Below are positions 1 through 11,029 of a stretch of 64,000 nucleotides of DNA, in pieces. The translations under genes and the position numbers were made by a program. Under the pieces are notes generated by a model. The model was not told the origin of the DNA. It searched no databases and worked only from the letters and a program-made list of their open reading frames with translations. Position 1 is the stretch's first letter, and the number at the start of each line of letters is the position of its first letter. The DNA comes from Siphonodentalium dalli (taxonomy: Eukaryota > Mollusca > Scaphopoda > Gadilida > Siphonodentaliidae): the NCBI GenBank assembly GCA_032622095.1, contig CP136068.1:16537729-16601728 (forward strand). The letters are read 5' to 3'.

Positions 1-1060
1 GTTCGTAGGGTTTGAGGACAACCCTGAAGTTAACTCCTTTTTAATTTGTAGCAGCTCTCATGTACCCAAAGGTTGTGGTTCGGAGGTATTATCGCATAAA
101 TGTATCTATGGTGTAGATGTTGGAGATCCTGTCCGAAAGTGAGCTCAAATGTTAACAGTGCACTTCAACGAATAAAAAAACAGGGGCATGCCATGAACGC
201 CAATGACGCAACAGCCACTTAAGCTGCTAAACTGTCACCAATGAATGATCCCTATACCTAATTCAATCCCAAGTTATAGCCTGACAATAATGCTAATGGA
301 ATTCGTTCTAAGAAAAGGCTACGACGCGCGGAAGCATATTTGTTCTGTTACATGCAGTAATGGGTGGATATATATTTTGTCAAAAGGTAGCGTTTTGTTA
401 CAGTGTTTCCAACAACTTTTTGTATACACCAAGGTGGTATGTTTCGTTGCTTTTGGTTGTTATACATGTTTGGAATATGCCTTTTAAACTCATCCTATAT
501 ATGCCCATGTTTTTGAATATACAAAATGCCACCCGTGTGCTACATACATGTATAGCACACATATTCTATCAACAATGATATAATGCGGAGTGTTGCGATT
601 AGGAACCATTTGCATGTCATATTGATCACCTGCCAAGCTTCTGCTTCGTCGAAAAATAGTCGTTAAGGGAGCGCTCCATCCGTCAATTCTTCAAAAATCT
701 ATTTAAAAAAAAGAAAAGTTAACAGGATTTCATCACTGCTTGTATTTCCTCTAGCTATGATGCATAGAGACAATACAATAGTCCCAAAATGTGACATAAG
801 TTGGTCATTATGATTTAATAGAAATTACAAAAAATATACCGAAAACAATTTCCAAGAAATCGTTATAAAGAAAAACACATTTAAACAAACCTTATAATAC
901 CATGCATCTCGGAGATGTACAATGTTTGCAGTGACCAGTGAACACTGTTATGCACGGTTAGCATCAAACTTGCAGGAATGTACTTTGATCTACATGTAAA
1001 CAGAAAGCATGTACTTTTGTTTTGATATGAAAACCTGATTCACATAAAATGGGAGCAAAT
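1..1060. other. No gene seen; unique-looking AT-rich DNA
   Basis: Only short open frames with no recognisable motif and no convincing exon borders. No tandem structure was noticed. Confidence 0.4.
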
Positions 1061-2043
1061 TAAATTCAATATAAGATAGGAAATGTCCTACTCCGCTGCC
1101 AAAATTATGGTCAGTCATTACACGACACACTACATTGCAACACGAGTACGTCACCACTACATAATACCACAATTATACATTTCACCCTATTCATGTGGTG
1201 TGTAGTCACAGAATCGGATTTCTTGGTGGTAGCAATGTTTCGACTACATTTACATTTAACCAGAATTATGGTTAAATGAGGGTCTGTCTCGTCAGGATGG
1301 GTTACATACCTGATGAGACAGACCCTCATTTAACCATAATTCTGGTTTAAAGGTACGGTTGGCCTTGGCGGTGGGTATCCTGTGAAAATATTTCCAACCG
1401 TCAAAAACCGCCACAAACATAAAGAACATAAAAATGTAGACAGACTTTGTTCGTATACAAATAAGAAATATCGCATAAACAGTATGTTATTGTCATATGG
1501 TTGACCATTGTTATGTTAACAAAAGCATAAAAAGTTACTTTTATGGTGTTTGTTTATATTATGATGGTAAAAATAAAGAGCGTTATTTGTGGGTGAATTC
1601 CTTATATGGAAATAATAAAGAGCGTTTATGCCATTTGTGTGTGATTAGCCAGTAGCATTGTGCTGTCTTCTGGAACACAATCAGGCTCTTGTTTGGGTAA
1701 AATATAGTAGGTATTTATGATAACATGCTGTTTACGCGATGGTCATGGCAAATATGAACGAAACTGTATGCGTTTTACTGTTTTTTTTCTGTTTACGGTG
1801 ATTGGAACAAATATGAATATTTTCGACAACTAAGGCCTCACGTGCCTTTAATGTAAATGTAGTTGAAACATTGCTACCACCGAGTATTCCCATTCTGTGA
1901 CTGCACACCACATGAATTGGGTGAAATGTATAATTGTGGTATTATGTAGTGGTGACGCACACATGTTGCAATGTAGTATGTCATGTGGTGACTGACCATA
2001 ATTTTTACGGCGGAGTAGGAAATTTCCTAGCTTATATTAAATA
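1061..2043. mobile_element. Fold-back (long-TIR) non-autonomous DNA element
   Basis: Roughly 1061-1255 and 1849-2043 are reverse complements of each other with scattered mismatches. The pairing runs through recognisable blocks such as TAGGAAAT..CCTACTCCGC, AATTATGGTCAGTCA, CACCACTACATAATACC and GGTGGTAGCAATGTTTC. The ~590 bp interior has no coding frame and includes a second, tighter hairpin next to the left arm. The two mirror-image open frames in the arms, which start with the same MWYYVVVT residues, are shadows of the inverted repeat and not genes. Seen directly: the inverted arms. Inferred: that this is a mobile fold-back or MITE-type element. No clear target-site duplication was found, and the outer ends are fixed only to within about 20 bp. 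Confidence 0.7.
1258..1347. repeat. Near-perfect hairpin (39 bp arms, 12 bp loop)
   Basis: Left arm 1258-1296 and right arm 1309-1347 are reverse complements with one mismatch (GTCAGG against TGATGAGAC). The loop 1297-1308 is ATGGGTTACATA. It lies inside the larger fold-back element, directly beside its left arm. The arms start and end with AACCAGAATT/AATTCTGGTT, so this may be a nested MITE or the arm tips of another element. Confidence 0.85.
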
Positions 2044-2130
2044 TTCCACTTGTCTGCTTGACGCTCCTTGGAATGCAAACGTATCTATGTTTGTATCGAT
2101 TCACAATCATGCATGTGATGACAGTGACGT

Positions 2131-2860
2131 TTTCGAAAGAAAAAAACACTCTACCATTCACCCACTAATGCAAATTTTACATTACGTGGCAGAGACAAAT
2201 TATCAGCCAACATGAGATTCAACTGTTGGACTATTTATCGATCTGTCTAAAGCCTTTGACACAACAAGTCATGAAATACTTTTAGTCAAACTCAACCACT
2301 ATGGAATTCGTGGGATATCGAACGGAGTTTTCAAGCTCTCTCAGGAACAGACAACAATATGTTGAATTTCTTGGTTCAAAATCGCACTTTAGCCCTATCC
2401 CTTCTGGAGTGCCCCAAGTTTCCATCCTCACACCGACAATTCTCCTCTTGTACTTTAACGATATGCCCGCAGTACATCTTCAAAATTACTTTCATTCGCT
2501 CATGATACCACTGTATATACATCAGACCATAAATACCACCGCCCTAAAACAAATAAACGAACTAAAAACAAATTGTATATGGTGCTGCCAAAACAGACTT
2601 GCAATAAATGTATCCAAAAGTAAATTTACATCGATGCATCCTAAAGACAATGAATCAAGGTGGAGAAAATTCAAAGCTATGCTAAATGGGAAAGCTCGAG
2701 TTGTAAATAATATGCAGGAAACTTCACTGAAATTTATTGGCATTTCAATCCATGAAAACCTTACATTTAAATACCATGTTGATACGTCCATAAGAAACTA
2801 TGTCACACGCTCTACCTCCTGAACAAAGTTAAACGAATTCTTCCGAAAATGAGCCCGTAA
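2131..2860 (+). pseudogene. LINE (CR1/Jockey-type) reverse transcriptase fragment
   Basis: This is a decayed part of a non-LTR retrotransposon reverse transcriptase. Reading across frames gives the family blocks in order: STIHPLMQILH (2153 on), a TGA stop at 2213-2215, [12 protein letters not shown] with the first catalytic aspartate (about 2228), HYGIRG (2297), [21 protein letters not shown] (the GVPQGSxLGP block, 2402 on), a FAHDTT box at about 2493 where FADD is expected, NRLAINVSKSK (about 2593), LKFIGISIHENLTFKYH and LLNKVKRILPK (2812 on). At least three frameshifts (near 2330, 2490 and 2810), one stop and the altered FADD box show it is dead. It lacks endonuclease, ORF1 and the 3' end, and starts about 90 bp after the fold-back element. 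Assignment to the CR1/Jockey group rests on motif style; the exact clade is not resolved. Confidence 0.8.
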
Positions 2861-3683
2861 TAAGCCCGATGTGAGCAGCTATAATGGCACCGATTGAACA
2901 TAGCCCATGACTATATGTCATGACTAGTGTTAACGTTCACTGTAGTTCTGTCCTTATTTACATGCAATCGCTATAGTTGACATTCGATGCCTACATGTGC
3001 AATTGAATCTGGTCTGCGGATATTACATTATATTATGTTATATCTCACGTGACTTTCTCGAATTCTGATTGGCTGCACACTGCTATACTATTTTACGATA
3101 GTACCCCAGTATGATTCGTACATGCCTACAATTCTTGTTCTATTTATAGTAACAAACTCATTTCGCGAAATCTGGCTGCCGCCTGAATATACGGCCAATC
3201 TTAAACTATACCTTGTGTGATATTTGTTGCAATATCGGTATATCATTATATTTATTGATGAATTGCAATGATCTTACAAATGGCCGCTGATATCAAGCCA
3301 ATGTATTTCATAGTTTGTCCGTTTAGTTGACAAGCGGCTAGTCCTAATTTTGCAATGCCAGTGGACGTTATTTATAATTTCCTTCCCGGTTAATCGAAGT
3401 TAAACAAGTTGACTTCTAAATGTCGCCAAAATGTCTTTGCTAATAACGTATTTATAGAAATGAATCATGAAGAAATGCTGTTAGATGTAAATAATAACAT
3501 AGTTGTGCTCCCCTGCCATCGTCAACATATTGCCGTAAATTGTAAAATCTGAGACCGATTTCCAAAATTCAAGGTAAATAAAAATGTGAGAAAATCAGAC
3601 TCCGAAATTGTGTGAGAATTGGCACAAATGTTCGATATAATATAATAAATAATGGATGTCTTGTCGTTGACTATGCCAACAAA
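2861..3683. other. No gene seen
   Basis: AT-rich sequence without recognisable coding blocks. It may include the unrecognised 3' remainder of the LINE fragment. Confidence 0.35.
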
Positions 3684-3748
3684 GTGGTCCCCGAGGAGGA
3701 ATAGTCCACTCGCCTGCGGCTCGTGGACTATTCATCCTCGAGGACCAC
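3684..3748. repeat. Hairpin (26 bp arms) abutting the Helitron-like array
   Basis: Arms 3684-3709 and 3723-3748 are reverse complements with two mismatches (GTGGTCC..AATAGTCCAC against GTGGACTATT..GGACCAC), with the loop TCGCCTGCGGCTC. It ends two bases before the CTAG terminus of the first Helitron-like unit. It is GC-rich compared with the surrounding DNA. It could be the end of another mobile element into which, or beside which, the Helitron array inserted. Confidence 0.8.
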
Positions 3749-3750
3749 TA

Positions 3751-4312
3751 CTAGCCGATGAGCCCGACGTTGTCCGGGCTATTCAAAAACCAAATTTCAA
3801 GTCGATAGCTCTACCCCGCCCGACGTTGTCCGGGCTATTCAAAAACCAAATTTCAAGTCGATAGCTCTACCCGTTTCGAGATCTGGTCTGCGCATGCGGG
3901 AAGCTGGCGTCGCACGGGCTCGGCGACCCCATAAAATCCGTATCCGGGGCAAGATACATTCACATACCAAATTTCAAGTCGATAGCTCCACCCGTTTCCA
4001 AGATATCGTCTGCGCATGCGCGAAGCTGGCATCGCACGGGCTCGGCGACCGCTAAAATTCGTATCCGGGGCAAGATACATTCACATAGCAAATTTCAAGT
4101 CGATAGCTCCACCCGTTTCCGAGATCTCGTCTGCGCATGCGCGAAGCTGGCGTCGCACGGGCCGCCAATACGACAACGTCGACCGCCTGGTCAAACTACA
4201 AACACATACCAAGTTTCGTCCCGATCGGTCGAGAATCGTAGATTTGTATAAATGACAGACAAACATACAGGCAGACAGACAGAGGTCTTCAAAATACAAT
4301 GTATATATGAGA
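3751..4312 (-). mobile_element. Helitron-like non-autonomous unit A (562 bp)
   Basis: Read on the minus strand, the unit has Helitron-type ends: 5' TC (TCTCATATA..., complement of 4309-4312) and 3' CTAG (3751-3754). The 3' end is preceded at six bases by a perfect 6 bp stem (AGCCCG/CGGGCT, 3761-3780). The base after CTAG on the minus strand is T, as expected for insertion between A and T. The body holds ~122 bp internal repeats beginning CAAATTTCAAGTCGATAG and a (CAGA)-rich tract near the 5' end. There is no coding capacity. A 54 bp block carrying the hairpin is duplicated at about 3766-3819 and 3820-3873. The family assignment is structural inference. Confidence 0.6.
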
Positions 4313-5322
4313 CTAGCCGATGAGCCCGACGTTGTCCGGGCTATTCAAAAACCAAATTTCAAGTCGATAGCTCCACCCGCTTCCGAGATCTGGTCTGCAC
4401 ATGCGCGAATCTGGCGTCGCACGGGCTCGGCGACCCGATAAAATTCGTATCCGGGGCAAGATACATTCACATAGCAAATTTCAAGTCGATAGCTCCACCC
4501 GTTTCCGAGATCTGGTCTGCGCATGCGCGAAGCTGGCGTCGCACGGGCTCGGCGACCCGATAAAATTCGTATCCGGGGCAAGATACATTCACATAGCAAA
4601 TTTCAAGTCGATAGCTCCACCCATTTCCGAGATCTCGTCTGCGCATGCGCGAATCGGGCGCCGCACGGGCTCGCCAATACGACAACGTCGACCGCCTGGT
4701 CAAACTACACACACGTATCAAGTTTCGTCCCGATCGGTCGAGAATCGTAGATTTGTATAAATGAAAGACAAACATACAGACAAACAAACATACAGACAAA
4801 CAAACAGAGGTCTTCAAAATATATATGTGACTAGCCGATGAGCCCGACGTTGTCCGGGCTATTCAAAAACCAAATTTCAAGTCGATAGCTCTACCCAGCC
4901 CGACGTTGTCAAGTCGATAGCTCTACCCGTTTCCGACATCTGGTCTGCGCATGCGCGAAGCTGGCGTCGCACGGGCTCAGCGACCCGATAAAATTCGTAT
5001 CCGGGGCAAGATACATTCACATACCAAATTTCAAGACGATAGCTCCACCCGTTTCCGATATCTCGTCTGCGCATGCGCGAATCTGGCGTCGCACGGGCTC
5101 GGCGACCCGATAAAATTCGTATCCGGGGCAAGATACATTCACATAGCAAATTTCAAGTCAATAGCTCCACCCGTTTCCGAGATCTCATCTGCGCATGCGC
5201 AAAGGGGGCGCCGCACGGGCTCGGCGACCCGATAAAATTCGTATCCGGGGCAAGATACATTCACATAGCAAATTTCAAGTCGACAGCCCCACCCGTTTCC
5301 GAGATCTCGTCTGCGCATGCGC
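3889..5322. repeat. Array of TGCGCATGCGC palindromes at 122 bp spacing
   Basis: Perfect TGCGCATGCGC occurs at 4011, 4132, 4518, 4640, 4946, 5068, 5190 and 5312, with imperfect versions at 3889 and 4396. Within each unit the spacing is 121-122 bp. The palindrome matches the known consensus of the NRF-1 family binding site (YGCGCAYGCGCR). Binding is inference only. Confidence 0.75.
4313..4830 (-). mobile_element. Helitron-like non-autonomous unit B (518 bp)
   Basis: Same structure as unit A: CTAG at 4313-4316, hairpin stem at 4323-4342, three internal ~122 bp repeats, a CAGA/CAAACA-rich tract, and a 5' end TCAC (complement of 4827-4830). Its 3' CTAG directly touches the 5' TC of unit A with no intervening base, giving a head-to-tail tandem. 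Confidence 0.6.
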
Positions 5323-5498
5323 TGCACGGGCGTCGCACGGGCTCGCCAATAGGCCAACGACCACCGCCTGGTCAAACTACACACACGTACCAAGTTTCGT
5401 TCCGATCGGTCGAGAATCGTAGATTTGTATCAATGACAGACAAACATACAGACAGACAGACAAACAAACAAACAGAGGTCTTCAAAATATATATGAGA
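4831..5498 (-). mobile_element. Helitron-like non-autonomous unit C (668 bp)
   Basis: CTAG at 4831-4834 directly abuts unit B. The hairpin stem is at 4841-4860, and the 5' end TCTC is the complement of 5495-5498. The next base (5499) is T, that is A on the minus strand, so the whole three-unit array sits between a host A and a host T, as Helitrons do. It contains four full internal repeats at exactly 122 bp spacing plus one shortened repeat near 4900. A microsatellite-like (CAGA/CAAA)n tract lies at about 5435-5475. Confidence 0.6.
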
Positions 5499-7087
5499 TT
5501 ATATAGCGCAATTTGGGAAAACGCAGTGTTTACAAACAGATAAACAGTTCAATAAATAGCAATATATAGTGATAAATGGTAATACATAACAATAATTCAA
5601 GTTCAACTGATGAACTCCCCGACAGTATATTCAGATGATAAATCATGTGATTGAAATAGTCCGGGAATATAGTGTAATTATTGGAGAGGTTATTAACACG
5701 CGAAAGTGCAGATTTTGCAATTATCATGAGTCCTAATTTCAAAAAATTAGTTGCTTGTAAGCTACATATGCGGTTTATCATATATCCAATCAAAATCGAA
5801 TAATCAGTGACCAGAATTTATCACATGGTATGAGACTATACCAGGTAACTAAACAGGCATTTTACCTAATATCAGGCTAGTAACCGCCATTTGGTGCACG
5901 TTTATCTTCGCCGCGAACCAATTAATGTGAAATTTAATGAATAATAAAATCGGAAATGCGAATCATACATAAATAAAATATTATTGCTGGCCATTGCGTA
6001 AACCGCATCACTAAGAATTTGCATAAAAAACATATGCCGGTCAAACTGCTCGAGCCTAACCAATATAGATGGCACACCTGGAAACTCTAGGGAAATGCTT
6101 GAAACTGTTAAGATTACAATAACTACCATGCCCCATTAGATTCCCTTAACTTGAGTCAAGGACATGTAACGGTACATGTCTATTATAACAGTATTCATAT
6201 AGGTAAAACCCAAATTCGAATATCAGTGGTCGGTTCCTTACAGAATCCTCACACATGTTGCTCGCAGCCAAGAAATTCACACAATGAAGTCGCCACCAAC
6301 AATGGTTATAGGATATGGAAAATATACCAAAATAAGCGAGGTAAAGCCCAATTTAATTTTAACATTTAATATTCACCCCAAATAGTATATAAGTAGCTAC
6401 AATTCCCCAGTATAGAAACGCTTTACTCATTTCCATCTTGATTTATTATACCTGTCTGGGAGGCTCGAGTTTTTCAGCCATTGAAATCAATGTTAGATTA
6501 GCCGTACGTGTGCAGATTTCCTCACCACTAAAAATAGTAATGTTGTGATATGGCATTAATTGCTGAAAGTGACACTAAACCCAATCGATCAATCATATGT
6601 CATTCGTGTCAGGTCACAAGGTCTGCTAACCATTTGTATACGTTGCTTATGTACTCATCTTATACTCGATATATATTAAATACTTCTATCCGTGTCTATG
6701 TGACGCCTTTACATCACATATTATTTATGATACCATGAGCAGGTACTGTGCCTCACTACTTCACAACTTGAAATCTAATACACTAGACACCCACGAACCA
6801 GAGACCACAAACAGAACTTATTTATCAACGGCCAACCAATAAACCAGTATTAGCTGCACATCTCGGACAGTCACACCACATATAACATCGTTTCTCCAGC
6901 TATACATATTTACCCAACAGATTCAACCACATATCTCATTATTACTCCAGCTACAAATATGAATGCTCACACACGTTTTCAGACACATGTTTCGCCACAG
7001 ATTACACCGTCCTCCGTCCACAAACATTCACACACGGTCCCATACACAATTTCATCACCCACAGATTCACATCTACACACAATTAGT
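5499..7087. other. No gene seen
   Basis: AT-rich DNA with short open frames that lack recognisable motifs. From about 6740 the plus strand becomes C/A-rich, with recurring ACCACATAT..CTCCAGCTA phrases that suggest a very degenerate ~56 bp repeat. Confidence 0.35.
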
Positions 7088-7416
7088 CCATGAGCCAGGC
7101 TCCCCAAAATGGAAAGTGGTACCAATTTGGTGGGCAAATTCTACCAAAAGTTTTCTGAAATCTCATAGCCTGAAGTTTATGTCAGTGCTGGGGCACACTG
7201 GGGCAGTGTAGCTTAGTGTTGAAAATGTTTGTTTCCATGGCAACGGAGAGTGTTTTTTCCGGTATAAAACATATGCCTATAATGGTCTATACCAAGAAAG
7301 TTTAATGCAGTAACTCTATCTTGGCATTGATATGGGGTGCTATCCTTGGTGGGCTTTAATTTGACACTGGAGATTTCACCAATATATGCCAAGGTCAAAT
7401 TCAAAGGTCAAGGTCA
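7088..7416 (+). repeat. Dispersed repeat, left copy of an inverted pair
   Basis: Matches the reverse complement of 14988-15301. Shared blocks in order are GGTACCA.TTTGGTGGG, GTGCTGGGGC, GGCAGTGTAGCTTAGTGT, GTTTCCA.GGCAACG, AAGTTTAATGCA and GGTCAAGGTCATT. It carries the GGTCAAGGTCA motif typical of several invertebrate repeat families. The open frames in it are not protein-like. Confidence 0.7.
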
Positions 7417-8725
7417 TTGACCAAGATAGAGCATATAGGCTACACTGAGAACTGTGTTATTGTTGCAACTGAGGGCGTGCCCAGGTGGGTGGTGTCAAAT
7501 GTCATTATAAACCCAGGTTTCCGTGACAACGACACCATATATTTGAAGAAAAATACAAAATAAGCCGCTTCTGAGAATCAACGAACCTTGTTTTTATTGT
7601 ATGGCACATTTTAGTCGGCATTTTAAGTACTACCTTGTTATGGTAATTGTGAGAGTACATAAGCGACGATGCATTACCATCAAGACCAAAATAACTGCAA
7701 TTTTGTAACTTTAGTAACTAAATCATGAAACTTAACATATGTGTTCCGTAGTTATAATGGACACCTTTTGGGGGATGCCCAGTGAGATTTTTGACAAACT
7801 GTCGAGATAAAATCTAATTTCCATGGCAACGGCATCAAATATTATTATTGAAAATCCAACTGCTGGAAACCTGAGCCTAATTTTGTATGAAGAAATGATG
7901 TGAACTCATATTGCCATTAAGGATCCATCAATGGACTGGGCTATATGCCCTATAGGGTCAAGGTCAATTGCTACAGTCAATGTCATTGGAAAAGGGTAAT
8001 ATTTGGTCTAGTTTTTATATTTGGGCTCACTACCTCTGGGTTAGTCATGAAAGCAATTCCCATCATCATGCATAACTTTGTGGTAATACATGACTCATGA
8101 AACATTACCCTTGAGATACAATCATAACAAAATAAACACGATTTGTGACATCAACTAAAGCACGATACTGTACTTATCTGTTTCTTGGTTATAGGAATCA
8201 GGGAGCTAAATGTGTTCTAGAGTCGGGGAACGAGTACACCGTGGAATGCTAAAGGTGAAGGTAACTGAAGAATGACCTTCACCTGATACATGCGACACGT
8301 TATTAAAGGATGACATCGCGTTTATTTGATTTGTACATCATATCTAAATAATTTAAACTGGTGAATGAATGGGGGAATGGATTTTTGTGAGCGGGAAATT
8401 TATTTAACTAGCTGCTGTAGTTCTGGATTGTCCAGATCAAATTTGGCTGTGGGATAGCCCTGTCGTAGACTTGGGGATTTATTTTAAAAAGTAAACACAT
8501 GACCTATGATTTTTCTACCATTTTCGTGATCAACTGGTGTAAACATCACTGATATGGCCTGCAGGCTTCAATTCAGTGAATTTGGCAGAAACGTTAACAC
8601 TGTCGCCTATGGGAAACCATTTAGTACCGTGATTCCTATAATGGGAACTTTTTAGAGGGAATTGTGCCTAGCTGAGGGGTCATATATACAGATACAATAT
8701 AGTTCCCATGTCAATGACACTAGCG
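7417..8725. other. Probable further dispersed repeat, no gene seen
   Basis: Contains another TTTCCATGGCAACG phrase (about 7820) and a further GGTCAAGGTCAATTG phrase (about 7958), so it is probably related to the neighbouring dispersed repeat. No coding frame was recognised. Confidence 0.35.
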
Positions 8726-10600
8726 AGTTTGCGATATCCGTCCGACGGGTACGGATACCGGTGAATCGGTGGATTTCGTCACGCTCACTTGAGTACTTTC
8801 AATGCAGCGCATAGAGCGGTATGGATTTGGAACGGGTAGATGTATCCCACTGACCGGTAATCTTTCACTAAAGTTTTCTCACTCAAAAGTGCATTAATTC
8901 TATGAAATAGTCAGGTATGCATTAATCTATTCATTGCAAGATTTCATGGGCAAATCTCATTGATAAATATGTCATTGAAGCCATATTTTATGTTCAAAGT
9001 ATCGAGGCGGCTTCTTGCACTTAGATAACTGCGGAACACCAATTTGTTCACTAACAACTATCTCCACTCCAGTAAAGACATGTCATGATTAAAATTACTC
9101 GAACCTTTAATTCAATGGTCCCCATGTCATAAGATTCCAACACAAATAAAGCTAACCACAGTCAACTATAGTATACATTTGCCCAAAATCTGTTATTTAT
9201 CAAAATTTTGTTAAATGAAAAAAAACACATGATTTTAGAGTTATACATCTTCATCCGCAATTTGCTACTAGACCGTCTTCTCGTCGACTGTTTACTGGGC
9301 CTCTAAAAATTATCGGTGGTGAAAAATAATAGATTTCAAAAATCGATATCTGATCACTCTTAGCTTTGATGTGTGGGTTCCTCTATTCGAATCAAATATT
9401 TGTTACGCCCCAAAGCCGATAAAATAGTAATTTGCGAGCGTTTATTCGGATTATGCATGAGAGTGAGTTGATGGTGCTATACGCAGTCTCGGTCCGTGGA
9501 CGTGATTATAGAGGGACTCCGCGTTGAGGGCGGGTGTCCAGCTTCAAATTCCCCATACACCCCATTGAGCCTTGCGTAATTCCAATAGTGCACCCCCGTT
9601 GGGTTTGATTTTCCCCAACTGTTCCTCCACGTGCCTGAACTGTAGTATGTTCTAAATGGATCAGTAGTCTTGTTACCAGAAGTCCTGTTGTGGGAGGGTT
9701 CCACTGTGCCGACTAATATAAGAGCATTTGTAGATCTGAACATGGACATTACACAAGCATAACATATAGTGCTCTAATGTCAGGCAAATCACGCCCTGAT
9801 TTGTTTTTCTTAAATTAATTATCAGTTTTGACGGGCCACTGCATGGGGAGAGACCAGGATACACCGGGTCGACCATGGTTCGGTCCGGTGTGAGAACGTT
9901 TTGAAATCTGAATATGAAAATTGATAATCCTAGCATCTATAGACTGTCCCCAAGCTTTTCATTTGTTGGATATTTCAAACCTAAGGTTGGAAAATTTCCA
10001 ACGGTTGGCCATAACAGTCCGAATATGTTTACCAAAAGGAGGAAAATATGCAAATGTTGGTCTGAAAAAATAAAAATTGCCAACTAATAATTTTTTGTGA
10101 AAATCAAATTGCCAGAATAATTTCAACCTTGTTTTGGTGTGAAATTTCCAACTGACGTGCTAGGTTTATGAATATTCCAACTGTTGAACAATTTTACAAC
10201 GGTTGAAGTGAAACACCCCACCCCCTCTCGTCACGTATCTGTATCGACCCTTTGTGCATGAGCATAAAGACATCGTGAATGTATTACACTTTTAAATATA
10301 ACCGCTTAGTTATTTTATCGTATGTGGGTGGTAACTGATTTCTCATTTTAATATAGATTAGATATTTACCATTTGAACGGACAAGGCACATTTGAATCTC
10401 AAGATTGTTCTATATTGCAGTGGTGGAGATATATAGGCCGACAATGACACGAAATACCGATGTACACACCTTATACTCTACACAACCTTACCCTTGTCAG
10501 AGCGACTATCAGCTGTTTTTGTTTTTGTTTCGCATAGAAGTGAAGCAAACGCTCTTTATTTATATTTTACTGTATTTAAATATATTAACATAACATTTTA
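8726..10600 (+). repeat. Degenerate direct duplication, copy 1
   Basis: Aligns by eye with 11030-12330 in the same orientation. Shared blocks include GAACGGGTAGATGT.TCCCA, CTATTCATTGCAAGATTTCATGGGC, CGAGGCGGCTTCT.GCAC, TTTGATTTTCCCCAACTG, ATTTCCAAC phrases and AACGCTCTTTATT. Copy 1 has about 370 bp (roughly 9080-9450) that copy 2 lacks. The stretch 9960-10200 is unusually rich in GTTGGAAATTTCCAAC-like phrases. No gene was recognised. Confidence 0.65.
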
Positions 10601-11029
10601 GGCCTGTGATTGAAGGATACAATATAATGACACAGCTGGTTTTTATATAGTATCTGTATATGTTCGAATATGTGCCTGTCTGCATGTCCACTATTTTTTA
10701 GAAAATAACGAGGCAATCTATAGCTACAGGACTAATAGAGATAATATTTATCAGAAATGTAACGGTGTGGTTTATAGAGCTAGCATCTATCTTGATGGCG
10801 CGGATGGGGTTCGGGGCTCTTTACACAAAGTAATAAAAGAAGTATTTGACGTCGGTTACCACAAAACATGTAAATACACGTCGTGACATAGTGAAAGAAT
10901 GCAATGTATCAGGCATTTACAAGACATAATATGTTTTACATTCACACTATAATTGGATCTATAATTGGTCTCATTCATGGTCCACTTCTCAATACCTGCT
11001 ATTGTGCCCATGTAGTTGCATTGAATTCA

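Noticed and set aside
3652-5543. Many 70-156 codon frames on both strands rich in HSKFQ and ARRPDK phrases
   Set aside because: They repeat with the 122 bp DNA unit of the Helitron-like array; no conserved start and no protein family.
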